A DNA stretch of 64,000 bases, from contig JAEWQP010000006.1 in the NCBI GenBank assembly GCA_023399155.1, positions 323,556 to 387,555 on the forward strand, in the 5' to 3' direction. Made by a program: the position numbers and the translations under genes. Position 1 is the first letter of the stretch, and each line of letters starts with the position of its first letter. The notes below the pieces were generated by a model. It ran no database searches, was not told the origin of the DNA, and saw only the letters and a list, made by a program, of their open reading frames with translations. Positions 26,257-34,915 of the stretch are shown here, piece after piece. The stretch comes from Verrucomicrobiota bacterium (GTDB lineage: Bacteria > Verrucomicrobiota > Verrucomicrobiia > Opitutales > Opitutaceae).

Positions 26257-27120
26257 CTAGGGCGCGGGCCTCGTCGTGCGAGCGGTTCTGATGTAGTAGG
26301 CCACGAGTACGATGGCCCAGATCCACAGCACGACGATCAACCCATCGGTAAGCGTGGAGCCGGTCTCGCGTGGCAGGCCGAGGGCGGTGGAGTAGGCGTT
26401 GAACGTCAGGTTGAGCGTCCGGTGGAAGACGATCGCCAACAGGACGCTTTGTCCGACGCGCGCGAAATACCACGTAAAGATGAGCGTGAGCGGCAGGACC
26501 AGCAGCAGGTAGCGGCCGGCGAATACATGCAACGGCTGATGGCCTATCCACTCCGGGAATACAGCAAGCGGCGCATGCCAGAAGGTCCAGAACAGGGCAA
26601 GGACGACGCTCGCTGCGAGCGGGCCGAACCGTGCCTCGAGCCGCGGAAGCGCGAACCCACGCCAGCCGAGTTCCTCACCGAGGATGCCGGCGAGCAGCGG
26701 CATCTGCAGCAGTGCGAGAATCACCGGGATATTGATCAAGGCAAAGAGTGCCTGAATCCCGACCTTCGATGCAGGCACAAGGTCCAGAGCCACCGCCAGA
26801 ATCGATGCGGCCAGCCACCATCCGTAGAGTGCGATCGCCCACCAACCCCACGACACCCGCCATTGCACCAGCCGCCGCAGCAGTTTACCCACACCGGCGG
26901 ATCCCTCCAGCGCGTGACTCATCAGGACGGCGGCGAACGCGGGCCCGAGCGATCCGAGGATGCCGAGCAGCGTTCGTCCATTCGTCCAGGCGTTTCCCTC
27001 CCACGAGGTCCAGCCGAGGGCAAAACGCCCGTAGAGGAGCGGGATCCACAGGATCCACGAAAGGACGTAGGCCAAGGCAAAGAAGCTGACGAGCGGATGG
27101 CGCCTGAGCATGGGATACAT
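26257..27120 (-). CDS. CPBP family intramembrane metalloprotease (CAAX protease-like)
   Basis: A 287-residue membrane protein with about eight helices. The CPBP (Abi) motifs are present: EELGWRGFALPRL with the Glu pair at 149-150 and the Arg three further on, FWTFWHAPLAVF with His182, and VFHRTLNL with the last His. These residues coordinate the catalytic zinc inside the membrane in Rce1-type proteases. Bacterial members process or protect against peptides such as bacteriocins; the substrate here is unknown. The ATG at 27120 is the first before the first helix; the open frame upstream runs through a repeat copy. Confidence 0.88.
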   Translation of the reverse strand: MYPMLRRHPLVSFFALAYVLSWILWIPLLYGRFALGWTSWEGNAWTNGRTLLGILGSLGPAFAAVLMSHALEGSAGVGKLLRRLVQWRVSWGWWAIALYGWWLAASILAVALDLVPASKVGIQALFALINIPVILALLQMPLLAGILGEELGWRGFALPRLEARFGPLAASVVLALFWTFWHAPLAVFPEWIGHQPLHVFAGRYLLLVLPLTLIFTWYFARVGQSVLLAIVFHRTLNLTFNAYSTALGLPRETGSTLTDGLIVVLWIWAIVLVAYYIRTARTTRPAP

Positions 27121-27297
27121 GGGGATTGGGAGTTGGCGCGAGTCAGCAGTCCATATACCAGCACGGTCATGGTGTTTGCATTCCATTGAGCGGCAATGAC
27201 ATCGCATGGAACACCTCGCGTATCCAGTTTCATCTTCTTCCCAAGAGCGGGACGCGCTCATTCCGAAATCGGCGAGGTGGGCACGGGCTTGGAACAA

Positions 27298-27490
27298 CAG
27301 CACCCCTGCGAACCGTATCTCGCGCCAGGACGCCAAGGCACCAAGGAACGAACAGGAGAGTAGGGCGAGGCCCGCGGAGCGCCCAGGAGTGGTGCCCGGA
27401 TCGGATCTCTGGTTCTTTGCGCCTTTGCGCGATCCCATGTCTGGGGTCGGAGACTCCCGAACCTATCTCGCGCCAAGACGCCAAGGCTCG
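27298..27490. repeat. Diverged satellite copy of the 157-bp repeat
   Basis: This piece holds the right half of one unit (ATCTCGCGCCAGGACGCCAA) and a nearly full second unit with CTTTGCGCCTTTGCGCGAT, ATGTCTGGGGTCGGAGACTC and GCGCCAAGACGCCAAGG. It lies about 1.1 kb from the main array with the protease gene between. The rest of the 517-base gap (27121-27637) shows no gene. Confidence 0.75.
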
Positions 27491-27637
27491 CACCACCGGT
27501 TCAAAGCAGATCTCTGCTGGCCGCGAATGCCTCCCGAGGCTTCCTAAGAACTGGAATCAAACTGGCGGACGAGGTGACGTCCCCCGAGTCGCCATCGAGA
27601 TGCGCGCGAGACAGCCGCGCCAGCCTTCCCGTGAAGC

Positions 27638-28648
27638 CTACGGTTTCGAGGGAGTGCCATCGTGCTCCGACGTACGGCTATCCTCCAGTTCGGTCGGGCG
27701 GACAGGCGGGCTCGCCGTTTCAGCCGGATCGTCACCGACCACGCCCATCACTTCGGCTTCGCCGATCTCGACACGACCCTCAAGGCGTCGAGATAGGCCG
27801 TGGCTGGGCCGTCCGAAGTAGCCCGAAGCCCGCGCGACCATCGTCGCGAGGTGCTCATCGAACTGGTTTCCCTTGGCTGCGATGCTCACACGCGTCACCC
27901 AGAGCGGCTTCAGCTTTTTGCTCTGCTGGAGCACCTTGAAATCGTAGGCGTAGACGATGACGTAATACCGCCGCTCATTGATTTCGTACCACAGGTCGTT
28001 GTAGAGAGTACCCAGCCCGGCGTGGATCGCCGGACTATCGGAGAGGCCGTTCACGGTATCAATATAGCCGATCACGGAGGCCGACGGCACGAGAGCTCGA
28101 GCGTGATTACGCTCGAGCATGAACATCGTCATCAGGGCACTCTCGGCATCCGATGCCGCGGCCTGTTGCTCCGGGGTGAGGCTGGGCACTCCAAACCCGC
28201 CCGTGGGAGCCACGCCCGAGGCCCTGGCCGCCGAGAGCGAACTCGCAGCAGTATCGCGCGCAATGTCCAGACTTGTAGAGCTGGTGGGGGGATCCGTCAT
28301 GCCCCACAAGAGGTGGATGAGAAGGCTGGCTGAAGCCGTGTCTCGGGCCAGTAGATACTGCTGCTTTGCGAGTTGTTCCTTGACCAGCCGCTCGAAATCT
28401 GGACGGGCGACCTGGTCAATCGAACGATGCGAGATGGTGCCATGCGCCTGCCCGCCAAAACTGAGGGCGTAGTACTCGGGTTTGAAACCCCCTTCTCGGC
28501 TCTTGGCTCGACGGTATTCCTTGTCGATGGAGGCGCTGACGACCGACGTGACGACAGACTTCCGTTCTGCGGCATCCGCCGACCAAGGCGCGAGCGTGGA
28601 GGCACTGGCCACGCCGAATATAAACACGGAGCGAAACACAGGGTGCAT
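27638..28648 (-). CDS. Hypothetical secreted protein
   Basis: A 336-residue protein with an N-terminal signal peptide (about residues 1-26, ending near ADAAER) and no recognised domain. It has an early charged segment with SIDKEYRRAK, a hydrophobic stretch LLIHLLWGMTDPP, and an Ala/Ser-rich middle (about 120-165). A C-terminal region has many aromatic residues (YNDLWYEINERRYYVIVYAYDF). The last about 45 residues are acidic and Pro/Ser/Thr-rich, probably disordered. The layout is reminiscent of DUF4136-like exported proteins, but I would not assign it. The ATG at 28648 gives the cleanest signal peptide. Confidence 0.65.
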   Translation of the reverse strand: MHPVFRSVFIFGVASASTLAPWSADAAERKSVVTSVVSASIDKEYRRAKSREGGFKPEYYALSFGGQAHGTISHRSIDQVARPDFERLVKEQLAKQQYLLARDTASASLLIHLLWGMTDPPTSSTSLDIARDTAASSLSAARASGVAPTGGFGVPSLTPEQQAAASDAESALMTMFMLERNHARALVPSASVIGYIDTVNGLSDSPAIHAGLGTLYNDLWYEINERRYYVIVYAYDFKVLQQSKKLKPLWVTRVSIAAKGNQFDEHLATMVARASGYFGRPSHGLSRRLEGRVEIGEAEVMGVVGDDPAETASPPVRPTELEDSRTSEHDGTPSKP

Positions 28649-28832
28649 ATGAAACAGGGTTCGAGGAAGAGATGACACGGCGATGCGACGAACGCAATCA
28701 TGCGAACCTCGGCCGGCCCCGGCGCACCTCGGAACATCGATGTATCGCGCAATCGACAGACCGCCTCGTTCGGGGGCCCGGAGTTAACCGGCCGAGGAGC
28801 ACGCCGCGGTGGGTGTTTCGGGACCGAGTTTC

Positions 28833-28910
28833 ATGCCCTTTGCGTCTTTACGTCCTTGCGCGTCTCCATGTCTTGGATCGGAGACGACCGAGCCGGGTTT
28901 GCGAAGGGTT
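28833..28910. repeat. Partial 157-bp-type repeat abutting a pseudogene
   Basis: CTTTGCGTCTTTACG, CTTGCGCGTCTCCATGTC and TTGGATCGGAGAC match the core of the tandem-array unit in order, with substitutions. It ends about ten bases before homology to the broken secretin-domain gene begins, exactly where that gene's first codons should be. Confidence 0.65.
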
Positions 28911-28919
28911 CGAGACGCC

Positions 28920-29388
28920 CCTGGCTGTCACGGTCTCTGCTCATGCCGGCCAGAAGGTTGTCATAAACGACGAACACAAGGCCGAGGTTCAGCTCGAGGA
29001 ATGCGGCTCATCGACATCCGGCGGGGCGAGGCAGGAGACGGCTCGTTTCCATGAAGAAAGGATTCTTCTCCGACCCGATGCCGATCGAAGAGCGGATCGC
29101 CGCGCTGGAATCGATGACGGCCTTCCACAGACTCCTCCAGCAGCAGGGCATTCACCCGGAGCAGAAAGTCTCCCGGGACTAGAAGGGCATGAAACCGAAT
29201 GACGTAATGACGACGCTGCTACCTGACATGCCCGTGCAGTTCAGCGATGTGGGCGAGTCCGTCACGGTCCTTGAATTGGCCGCTACCGGCGCCAGCCTCG
29301 AGAGGGTCCCGGAGTATCTCGACGATCGCGCAGGCGTCTGTTTCAGCTTCGCGGCGTACGGCGTGCGCATCTCATTGACATCTCGTGG
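28920..29388 (+). pseudogene. Broken paralogue of the secreted STN-like protein at 35145
   Basis: Conceptual translation follows the intact protein at 35145-35642 along its length. VTVSAHAGQKVVINDEHKAE and QLEECGSSTSGGARQE come in one frame. After a two-base deletion near 29043, FFSDPMPIEERIAALESMTA and RLLQQQG come in another. Then there is an in-frame TAG at 29180-29182, and then LLPDMPVQFSDVGESVTVLE through YLDDRAGVCFS. The start codon and first codons are missing, replaced by a repeat fragment. Three separate lesions make this a clear pseudogene. Confidence 0.85.
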
Positions 29389-29673
29389 AGCGGGACAACC
29401 TGGCCGCGGCCGCGCTGATCGAGGGCATTTCACCCGGGCTCGATCGCGCTGCCGTGAGGGTTTTCGGAATCCCAATCCCATCCACCGCGTCCGACGTGTC
29501 CCGTGCGACCTGCGAGTCGGGCCGCGAGACCGCGTCGTCCCGCCGACAAAATCGTCTGCGATGTCCGGACCGACCGGGCTGATTCGTTGTCTTTCTGCAC
29601 GGCCGTCCCTCGGACAGCCAGGAGCGTCCCCTTCCTGACAACCCTCAACCCCGCGCAAGGAGAACGAACTGCC

Positions 29674-30153
29674 ATGAACAAGAACACCATCTGCCTTTGG
29701 TACAACCATGACGCCGAGGAAGCCGCGCGCTTCTACGCCCAGACCTTCCCGAACAGCGCCGTCGGCGCCGTGCATCGTGCACCCACCGACTTCCCGGGAG
29801 GCAAGGCCGGGCAGGTGTTGATCGTCGAGTTCACGGTGTGCGGCGTGCCGTGCGTCGGCCTCAACGGCGGCGACGCCTTCACGCACAGCGAAGCCTTCTC
29901 CTTCCAGATCGCCACCGACGATCAGGCTGAGACCGACCGCTACTGGGATGCGATCATCGGCAACGGAGGCGCTGCAAGCGCGTGCGGCTGGTGCAAGGAC
30001 AAGTGGGGCTTGTCGTGGCAGATCACCCCGCGCGTCCTGACCGACGCCATGGCCAAGGGCGGTGACGTGGCGAAGCGCGCGTTCGAGGCAATGATGGAGA
30101 TGCAGAAAATCGACGTGGCGAGGATCGAGGCGGCGGTGCGAGGCAAGGCTTGA
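29674..30153 (+). CDS. PhnB-like VOC family protein
   Basis: A 159-residue soluble protein of the PhnB / 3-demethylubiquinone-methyltransferase-like branch of the VOC (glyoxalase-bleomycin resistance) superfamily. The diagnostic start TICLWYNHDAEEAARFYAQT, the central VPCVGLNGG and SFQIATDDQAETDRYWDAI, and the CGWCKDKWGLSWQITP strand are all present. The ATG at 29674 has an AAGGAG ribosome site eight to ten bases upstream. The catalytic role of this branch is unknown. It stands downstream of the pseudogene on the same strand. Confidence 0.9.
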   Translation: MNKNTICLWYNHDAEEAARFYAQTFPNSAVGAVHRAPTDFPGGKAGQVLIVEFTVCGVPCVGLNGGDAFTHSEAFSFQIATDDQAETDRYWDAIIGNGGAASACGWCKDKWGLSWQITPRVLTDAMAKGGDVAKRAFEAMMEMQKIDVARIEAAVRGKA

Positions 30154-30519
30154 GCCTGCCTGCCGCCCGGCCACTCGGGACGCGATCCCGTGAGCCGACT
30201 GGAGGGATGCATCCGCGTGACGTCCAGCAAGTCCGGGCAGCGAGACCGCTGGCGGGCCCCCTGTCGAGGCCGGCACCCCGGTGTATCCACCCGTTCAGTA
30301 ACCGTATTATCGGCCGCCTGGTGCGAAAGCCTTTCCAGTGTCGCGACCGCCGACGACGGATTTTCAGTCCAACCGAACCGCAGCGGCTTGAGGCTTGGAC
30401 GGTGCGAATCGCGAACAGGGAGGCCGCGTCTCCTGGGAGGCGCGCGGGCCATGTGAGCGTCGCGGGATGCGGGGCTGATGTATCCGAGGAGCTGATGCGG
30501 GGTGGGGGCGCTGGACCCT
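30154..30519. other. Convergent intergenic gap
   Basis: About 365 bases between the ends of the PhnB-like gene (plus) and the DoxX-like gene (minus). I see no gene and no strong terminator hairpin. Confidence 0.35.
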
Positions 30520-30954
30520 TCAGCGTCCCAGGCACAGAGCCGCGAGTCGTGGATGGCGCAGGCAGAGTCCACCCCAGATCAGAAGCGCGACGTAGATCGG
30601 AAACAGGGTGTGGCTCATCCAGGGATGGCCGACGCGCACGTGGGTCGCCACGGCGCCGCCGAGGTATCCGGTGAGGAGGATCGCACCGAGCAACGCTGTG
30701 CGCGGGATCACGTGCAGCACTGTGGACACGAGCAGCGCGAGGCCGATACCGGTGATCGTCGACTCAGGGTAGCCGAGTTCCACGGTTCCGCGCACGACCA
30801 TGTCGGGCTTGATCAGCTTCATCACGCCGTCCATGGCGAGGAAGAGCACGGCGAGTGTGGAGAGGACGCGTCCGGTCCAGAGGCGTGCCCGGGACGCGGT
30901 GGAGCCGATCGCGGGTGCGGAAACAGCAGCGGGGGACGATGTCGTGGAGTTCAT
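30520..30954 (-). CDS. DoxX-like family membrane protein
   Basis: A 144-residue protein with four predicted membrane helices after a 25-residue polar N terminus. The family pattern is TGRVLSTLAVLFLAMDGVMK, then KPDMVVRGTVELGYPES, GIGLALLVSTVLHVIPRTAL and the final hydrophobic YVALLIWGGLCL. DoxX-like proteins of this size are often associated with redox or electrophile stress genes, and here it is among VOC genes. The function is not established. Confidence 0.88.
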   Translation of the reverse strand: MNSTTSSPAAVSAPAIGSTASRARLWTGRVLSTLAVLFLAMDGVMKLIKPDMVVRGTVELGYPESTITGIGLALLVSTVLHVIPRTALLGAILLTGYLGGAVATHVRVGHPWMSHTLFPIYVALLIWGGLCLRHPRLAALCLGR

Positions 30955-31116
30955 GATGCGAGGGGGGTGTTTACTCCCTCAACGAACGGAATCGGCGGTT
31001 CCGGACTCGGGCCCGTCGCGAGGGGGCTGGATCGAACAGGCGCGGGATCGGCGTTTCGACGCGCAGCGCATCGCTGGTGGCGAGCAGTTCGACGCTTCGG
31101 CGTGTTTCAGACCCTC

Positions 31117-31248
31117 GGATAGGCCCCCTGGATGGGGGAACTCCCGCTCCGCTCGTCGAGAAAGAGTAAGAGTAAGAGAGAGCGAACGATTCCGACCCCG
31201 GCGGCATTCACCATTCACCATTCTGCCTTCGGCATTCGCCGCCCGGCG
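31117..31248. repeat. Dispersed repeat, copy B
   Basis: The second copy of the element at 15337-15450, with an extra small expansion (AAGAGTAAGAGTAAGAG) and a duplicated CACCATT. It overlaps the 3' end of the neighbouring minus-strand VOC gene: the repeat supplies roughly the last 13 codons and the stop. No gene of its own. Confidence 0.7.
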
Positions 31249-31648
31249 CGGCGGCGCGCCGGCCTTCAGGCCGGTGGCATACCGCTTCGATGTTGTAGCC
31301 GTCGGGATCGAAGACGAATCCCGCGTAGTAATGCGGGTGATACTCCGGACAGATTCCGGGACGGCCGTTGTCGCGGCCTCCAGCGGCGATGGCCGCGGCA
31401 TAGAAGCGATCGACCGCCGCACGATCGGGCGCACGAAAGGCCACATGGATGCGGGGCGTGGCGGGTCCGCCCTCGATCAACCAGAAATCGCCGCCGGGAT
31501 CCGCATCGTCGCCCGGGATGTTGTCTCCGAATCCGACCGCCTGGGGGACGTCCTTGCGCACGGCGTAACCGAGGGCGCCCAGCACGGCCGCGTAGAATTG
31601 GCGGCTGCGCGCGAGGTCCGAGACAAAGATTCCCGTGTGATCAAGCAT
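31208..31648 (-). CDS. VOC family protein (glyoxalase/dioxygenase-like)
   Basis: A 146-residue protein with the paired beta-alpha-beta-beta-beta modules of the VOC fold: MLDHTGIFVSDLARSRQFY at the start, VAFRAPDRAAVDRFYAAAI in the middle and GFVFDPDGYNIEAVCH near the end. The metal-ligand pattern (His4, His near IHVAF, Glu in NIEAV) is present, so it is probably a metal-dependent member. The normal domain ends at about residue 130; the last stretch (GECRRQNGEW) is encoded by a dispersed repeat, so the original C terminus was replaced or extended. Confidence 0.88.
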   Translation of the reverse strand: MLDHTGIFVSDLARSRQFYAAVLGALGYAVRKDVPQAVGFGDNIPGDDADPGGDFWLIEGGPATPRIHVAFRAPDRAAVDRFYAAAIAAGGRDNGRPGICPEYHPHYYAGFVFDPDGYNIEAVCHRPEGRRAAAPGGECRRQNGEW

Positions 31649-31812
31649 GGCCGAATGTGTGGACCGCGACGCCGCGCGCCGGATCCCGCTCGGGAAAGCG
31701 TAGCGCATGCCGGCATCCTCGCGCATCCGGTGCCACTCCGATGTGCAGTGCGGGCCGCGGGCAATGCGGAGCACCAGAGCTTCTACGTATCGCCCACACG
31801 GATGAACGCGGT

Positions 31813-31831
31813 CGGTCAATGCCATTGACCG
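31813..31831. promoter_or_regulatory. Perfect 19-bp palindrome between divergent genes
   Basis: CGGTCAATG-C-CATTGACCG has nine perfectly inverted bases per arm around one central base. It sits in the 312-base divergent gap between the VOC gene (minus, starting 31648) and the GNAT gene (plus, starting 31961), the normal place for a dimeric regulator's operator. No regulator gene is adjacent, so the binder is unknown. The rest of this gap has no gene. Confidence 0.5.
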
Positions 31832-31960
31832 CGAGCATCGTGCTCTGGTGGGGTCCGAGTGTCGTTTTCGGATACGCCGAGCCGCCGGGCAGGATGGCGC
31901 GCTTGCATTCGGCGGAAGCGCCGTTTTCTTCGGCGGCTCCAATCCATCCCGTCCCTGCGC

Positions 31961-32446
31961 ATGGCCACGAACATCACGCTTCGCGCGATCGAAGCCGCCG
32001 ACCTGCCCGTGTTTTTCGAGCACCAGCTCGATTCGGAGGCCACGCGCATGGCGGCTTTCCCCTCGCGCGAACGGGACGCCTTCATGGCCCATTGGGCGAA
32101 GATTCTCGCGGATCCGGCGTGTGTGACGCGCACGGTCGTTTGCGATGGGTGTGCCGCGGGAAACATCGGCGCATGGACCGACGCGGATACACGCGAGCGT
32201 CTGGTCGGCTACTGGATCGGCCGCGACCACTGGGGACAGGGCGTCGCAACAGCGGCGCTGTCGCAGTTTTGTGAGTACGAACGGGTGCGCCCGCTCACCG
32301 CGCGCGTCGCCAAGCACAACGCCGCCTCCATTCGCGTCCTGCAGAAGTGCGGTTTTGTGCTTTCCGGCGAGGACCGCTTCACCGGCCTCGATGGTCAGGC
32401 GCACGAGGAGTTCATCCTCACGCTTGATGCAGGCGCGACGCGCTGA
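31961..32446 (+). CDS. GNAT family N-acetyltransferase
   Basis: A 161-residue protein of the RimJ/RimL-type GNAT fold that moves an acetyl group from acetyl-CoA to an amine. The acetyl-CoA-binding loop is in YWIGRDHWGQGVATAALS (about residues 87-104). The later strand-helix VAKHNAASIRVLQKCGF is the standard motif B of the family. Reading the ATG at 31961 places ITLRAIEAADLP at the N terminus, as usual. The substrate cannot be told from sequence. Confidence 0.9.
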   Translation: MATNITLRAIEAADLPVFFEHQLDSEATRMAAFPSRERDAFMAHWAKILADPACVTRTVVCDGCAAGNIGAWTDADTRERLVGYWIGRDHWGQGVATAALSQFCEYERVRPLTARVAKHNAASIRVLQKCGFVLSGEDRFTGLDGQAHEEFILTLDAGATR

Positions 32447-32679
32447 ACGCCCGTCCGGCCTTCACGTTCGCGAATGTTGCCTGGCCAGGCACGAGCACGT
32501 CACGCCCTGTTGCGTCAGGGCCCGTCGTTTGGATGTCATCCACAGTCCGGCTGCGCACGAGCCGCAGCCACCATCAGGAGAGACAGATATCGCCAGCAAG
32601 CGGAGAAGCTCGGGGACGCGGGGCGATCGGAAAGCGAAGCTGCACGGTCAGGCGGCCCGGAGGAAGGCCGTACCCAGTC

Positions 32680-33105
32680 CTACATGACAAGCGATCCGTT
32701 CGCATCGAACTGGAACTGTGCGGCCCAGGCGACCTCCCAGTAGTAGCCGTCGGGGTCGGAGAAGTAGCCGCTGTGCCCGCCCCAGAATGTGTCCTGGGCT
32801 CGCTTCACGATTGTGCCACCCGCCCGTTCGGCGAGCGCGAGCACTTCGGCGACCTCTTCCTTCCTGCGCACGTTGTGGGCGATCGTGATACCGCCAAAAC
32901 CTTTTGCCGGAAGGACGCCCGGGCCGATGTCCTCGGCCAGCCTGTCCAGCGGGTAGACCGCCAGCCGCACGCCGGCCGTGGCGAAGAACGCAATCGGGTC
33001 CCCCTCCTTCGCAGCCGTTGAGAAACCGAGGCCATCCCGGTAGAACCGGATCGACCGGTTCACATCCGCGACACCCAAGGTGATGATCGTGATTCTTGGC
33101 TCCAT
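32680..33105 (-). CDS. VOC family protein (glyoxalase I-like)
   Basis: A 141-residue single-domain VOC protein. The first module begins ITIITLGVADVNRSIRFYRD. The second contains EEVAEVLALAERAGGTIVKR and ends GYFSDPDGYYWEVAWA, where the Glu is the usual last metal ligand. A canonical first His ligand is not obvious (the equivalent position is Thr9), so metal binding may be altered. The ATG at 33105 fits the family start; the frame upstream of it is shadow. It is the third VOC gene within 3.5 kb. Confidence 0.88.
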   Translation of the reverse strand: MEPRITIITLGVADVNRSIRFYRDGLGFSTAAKEGDPIAFFATAGVRLAVYPLDRLAEDIGPGVLPAKGFGGITIAHNVRRKEEVAEVLALAERAGGTIVKRAQDTFWGGHSGYFSDPDGYYWEVAWAAQFQFDANGSLVM

Positions 33106-33340
33106 GAGAACCGGCGCGGATGGCGCCGGTCGGGGCAGCGTGTCCTGATGCAGGACGCGCGTCAACGGATCTGCCTCACGCTCACCCGCACTCGACGCGG
33201 TTGCACCAACCGCGGGCGAGCTGCAGGTGGTGTCGGGTGCGGCGGCGATTCCCGGGCGGACGTAGAAGGGAGGCGAACGGCATGTACGCATTCGCGCATC
33301 GCGCTACCGAACGCGCCGGGTTAGCCTGCGGGCGAATGCT

Positions 33341-34705
33341 ATGAAACCTCGACTTGTCTGGGTCGCCCTGTTCACCGGATTCTGCGCCGCCATCGGGATG
33401 GTGCGCGCCCAAGACGCGGCCAGCGACGGGCTGCTTGCGCGTGCGGCCGGAGATGTGGAGCAGCATCGCATGGGCGAGATCCGGATCCGGGTGCTTGATG
33501 CGGCGGGCCGGCCAGTCGCCGGTGTGGCCCTCACCGTGGACCAGAAGACCCACGCCTTCCAGTTTGGATCGATCGCGTTCGAACTGCTTCATCGCAACCA
33601 CTTCTCGCCCGAGCAGGAATTGTTGTTCAAGGAGCGCTTCACGCGCCTGTTCAACCTGGCCGTCTTTCCTTTCTACTGGGACGGTTACGAGCCCGTGCCG
33701 GGTCGCACAGCCTGGGAGACGACGCTTGAGACCGCGATATGGTGTAGGGAGAACGGTATTACGGCGAAAGGTCATCCGCTTGCCTGGACGCACGTTGCCG
33801 GCATGCCCGCGTGGCTTCACGAGCTGCCTCCCGAATCCAGCATGGCACTGCTTCAGGCCCGCATCGTCGGTGCGGTGAAAGGCTTTTCGGGCACCATCGA
33901 CCTCTGGGACGTCGCCAATGAGGCGGTCAACACCGTGCCGTGGGACGTGGCCATGCAGATGTCGGCCAGGGTGGAGGATCAGCGCTACCCTGCCGAGGGC
34001 GCATCGATCGAGGCGATCGCGGACTGGGTCGAGCCCTGCTACCGGTGGGCCCATGCGGCAAATCCGGAGGCGACGCTCCTGCTCAACGATTTTGGGCAGA
34101 TCGCGTGGACACCGGTGCGTGAACGGTTCTTTGCGCTCGTGAAGGAACTGCAGCGGCGCGGCACGCCGCTGCACGGCATCGGCCTGCAGGCGCACGAGCC
34201 GCGCTCGGAGTGGTTTCATCCCCGGAAGGTCTGGGATACGCTCGAACGCTTCAGCGAGTTGGGTCTTCCCATACACATCACTGAGTTTCACCCGCGGTCC
34301 CTCGGCGAGCCGATCACCGGCGACTACAGGCAGGGTGAATGGTCGGAGGACGCGCAGGCGGAGTTTGCGCGCATGATCTACACGCTGGCCTTTGCCCACC
34401 CGTCCGTCGTGTCGTGCACGTGGTGGGACTTCACGGAGAACGATTCCTACATCAAGGGAAGTGCTCTGCTGCGAGAGGACCTGGGTCCGAAGCCCGCCTA
34501 TCAGGTGCTCGATGACTTGATCAACACCCGCTGGAAAACCCGGGCGCGGATGACGACGGACCAGGACGGGCGCGTCGTGTTGCGCGGATTCTTCGGCGAG
34601 TACACAGTCCGTTCGGAATGCGCCGACCTGCCGGCGTCGACATTTCAGCACGCTCCGGGCGCCGCTGGCGAGTGGACGATTCAGCTCGCGGACGGGCCCA
34701 GGTAG
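33341..34705 (+). CDS. Endo-1,4-beta-xylanase, glycoside hydrolase family 10
   Basis: A 454-residue secreted retaining xylanase. Signal peptide about residues 1-23. A short beta-sandwich-like lead-in follows (about 40-80, RIRVLDAAGRPVAGVALTV), of the kind found before GH10 domains in Verrucomicrobia and Bacteroidetes. The TIM barrel runs about 85-400. Catalytic residues are the acid/base Glu194 in LWDVANEAV and the nucleophile Glu315 in IHITEFHP. KGHPLAWTHV and the final CTWWDFTENDSY strand are also present. No binding module is seen. It complements the GH11 enzyme, since GH10 tolerates substituted xylan better. Confidence 0.95.
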   Translation: MKPRLVWVALFTGFCAAIGMVRAQDAASDGLLARAAGDVEQHRMGEIRIRVLDAAGRPVAGVALTVDQKTHAFQFGSIAFELLHRNHFSPEQELLFKERFTRLFNLAVFPFYWDGYEPVPGRTAWETTLETAIWCRENGITAKGHPLAWTHVAGMPAWLHELPPESSMALLQARIVGAVKGFSGTIDLWDVANEAVNTVPWDVAMQMSARVEDQRYPAEGASIEAIADWVEPCYRWAHAANPEATLLLNDFGQIAWTPVRERFFALVKELQRRGTPLHGIGLQAHEPRSEWFHPRKVWDTLERFSELGLPIHITEFHPRSLGEPITGDYRQGEWSEDAQAEFARMIYTLAFAHPSVVSCTWWDFTENDSYIKGSALLREDLGPKPAYQVLDDLINTRWKTRARMTTDQDGRVVLRGFFGEYTVRSECADLPASTFQHAPGAAGEWTIQLADGPR

Positions 34706-34915
34706 CATCGGTGCGGTGCGTCCCCCGGCCCGCCGCCCACCTGTCGACATCCAGTCGGGACTCGTCCACCGGGACGAGGCGATCGCGGGCGATGATTCAG
34801 GATTGCCCGATTCGGGCAGCACGGCACAATTCAGACAACCCAAGCCTGCGATGCGAGTGCCCTTCGCAATACCGGTAAGGCGCGCGCGCCTCACGCCCAG
34901 CGGCGCATCCCACCC

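Noticed and set aside
25329..26260. Long open frames on both strands across the tandem array, with repeated peptides
   Set aside because: Units are not multiples of three and the peptide repeat switches frame from copy to copy; no start or ribosome site; explained by low stop density of a GC-rich repeat.
31649..31838. Minus-strand frame with RIARGPHCTSEWHRMREDAG upstream of the VOC gene
   Set aside because: Possible remnant of another gene, but short, without a start, and sharing space with a likely operator; not supported enough to list.
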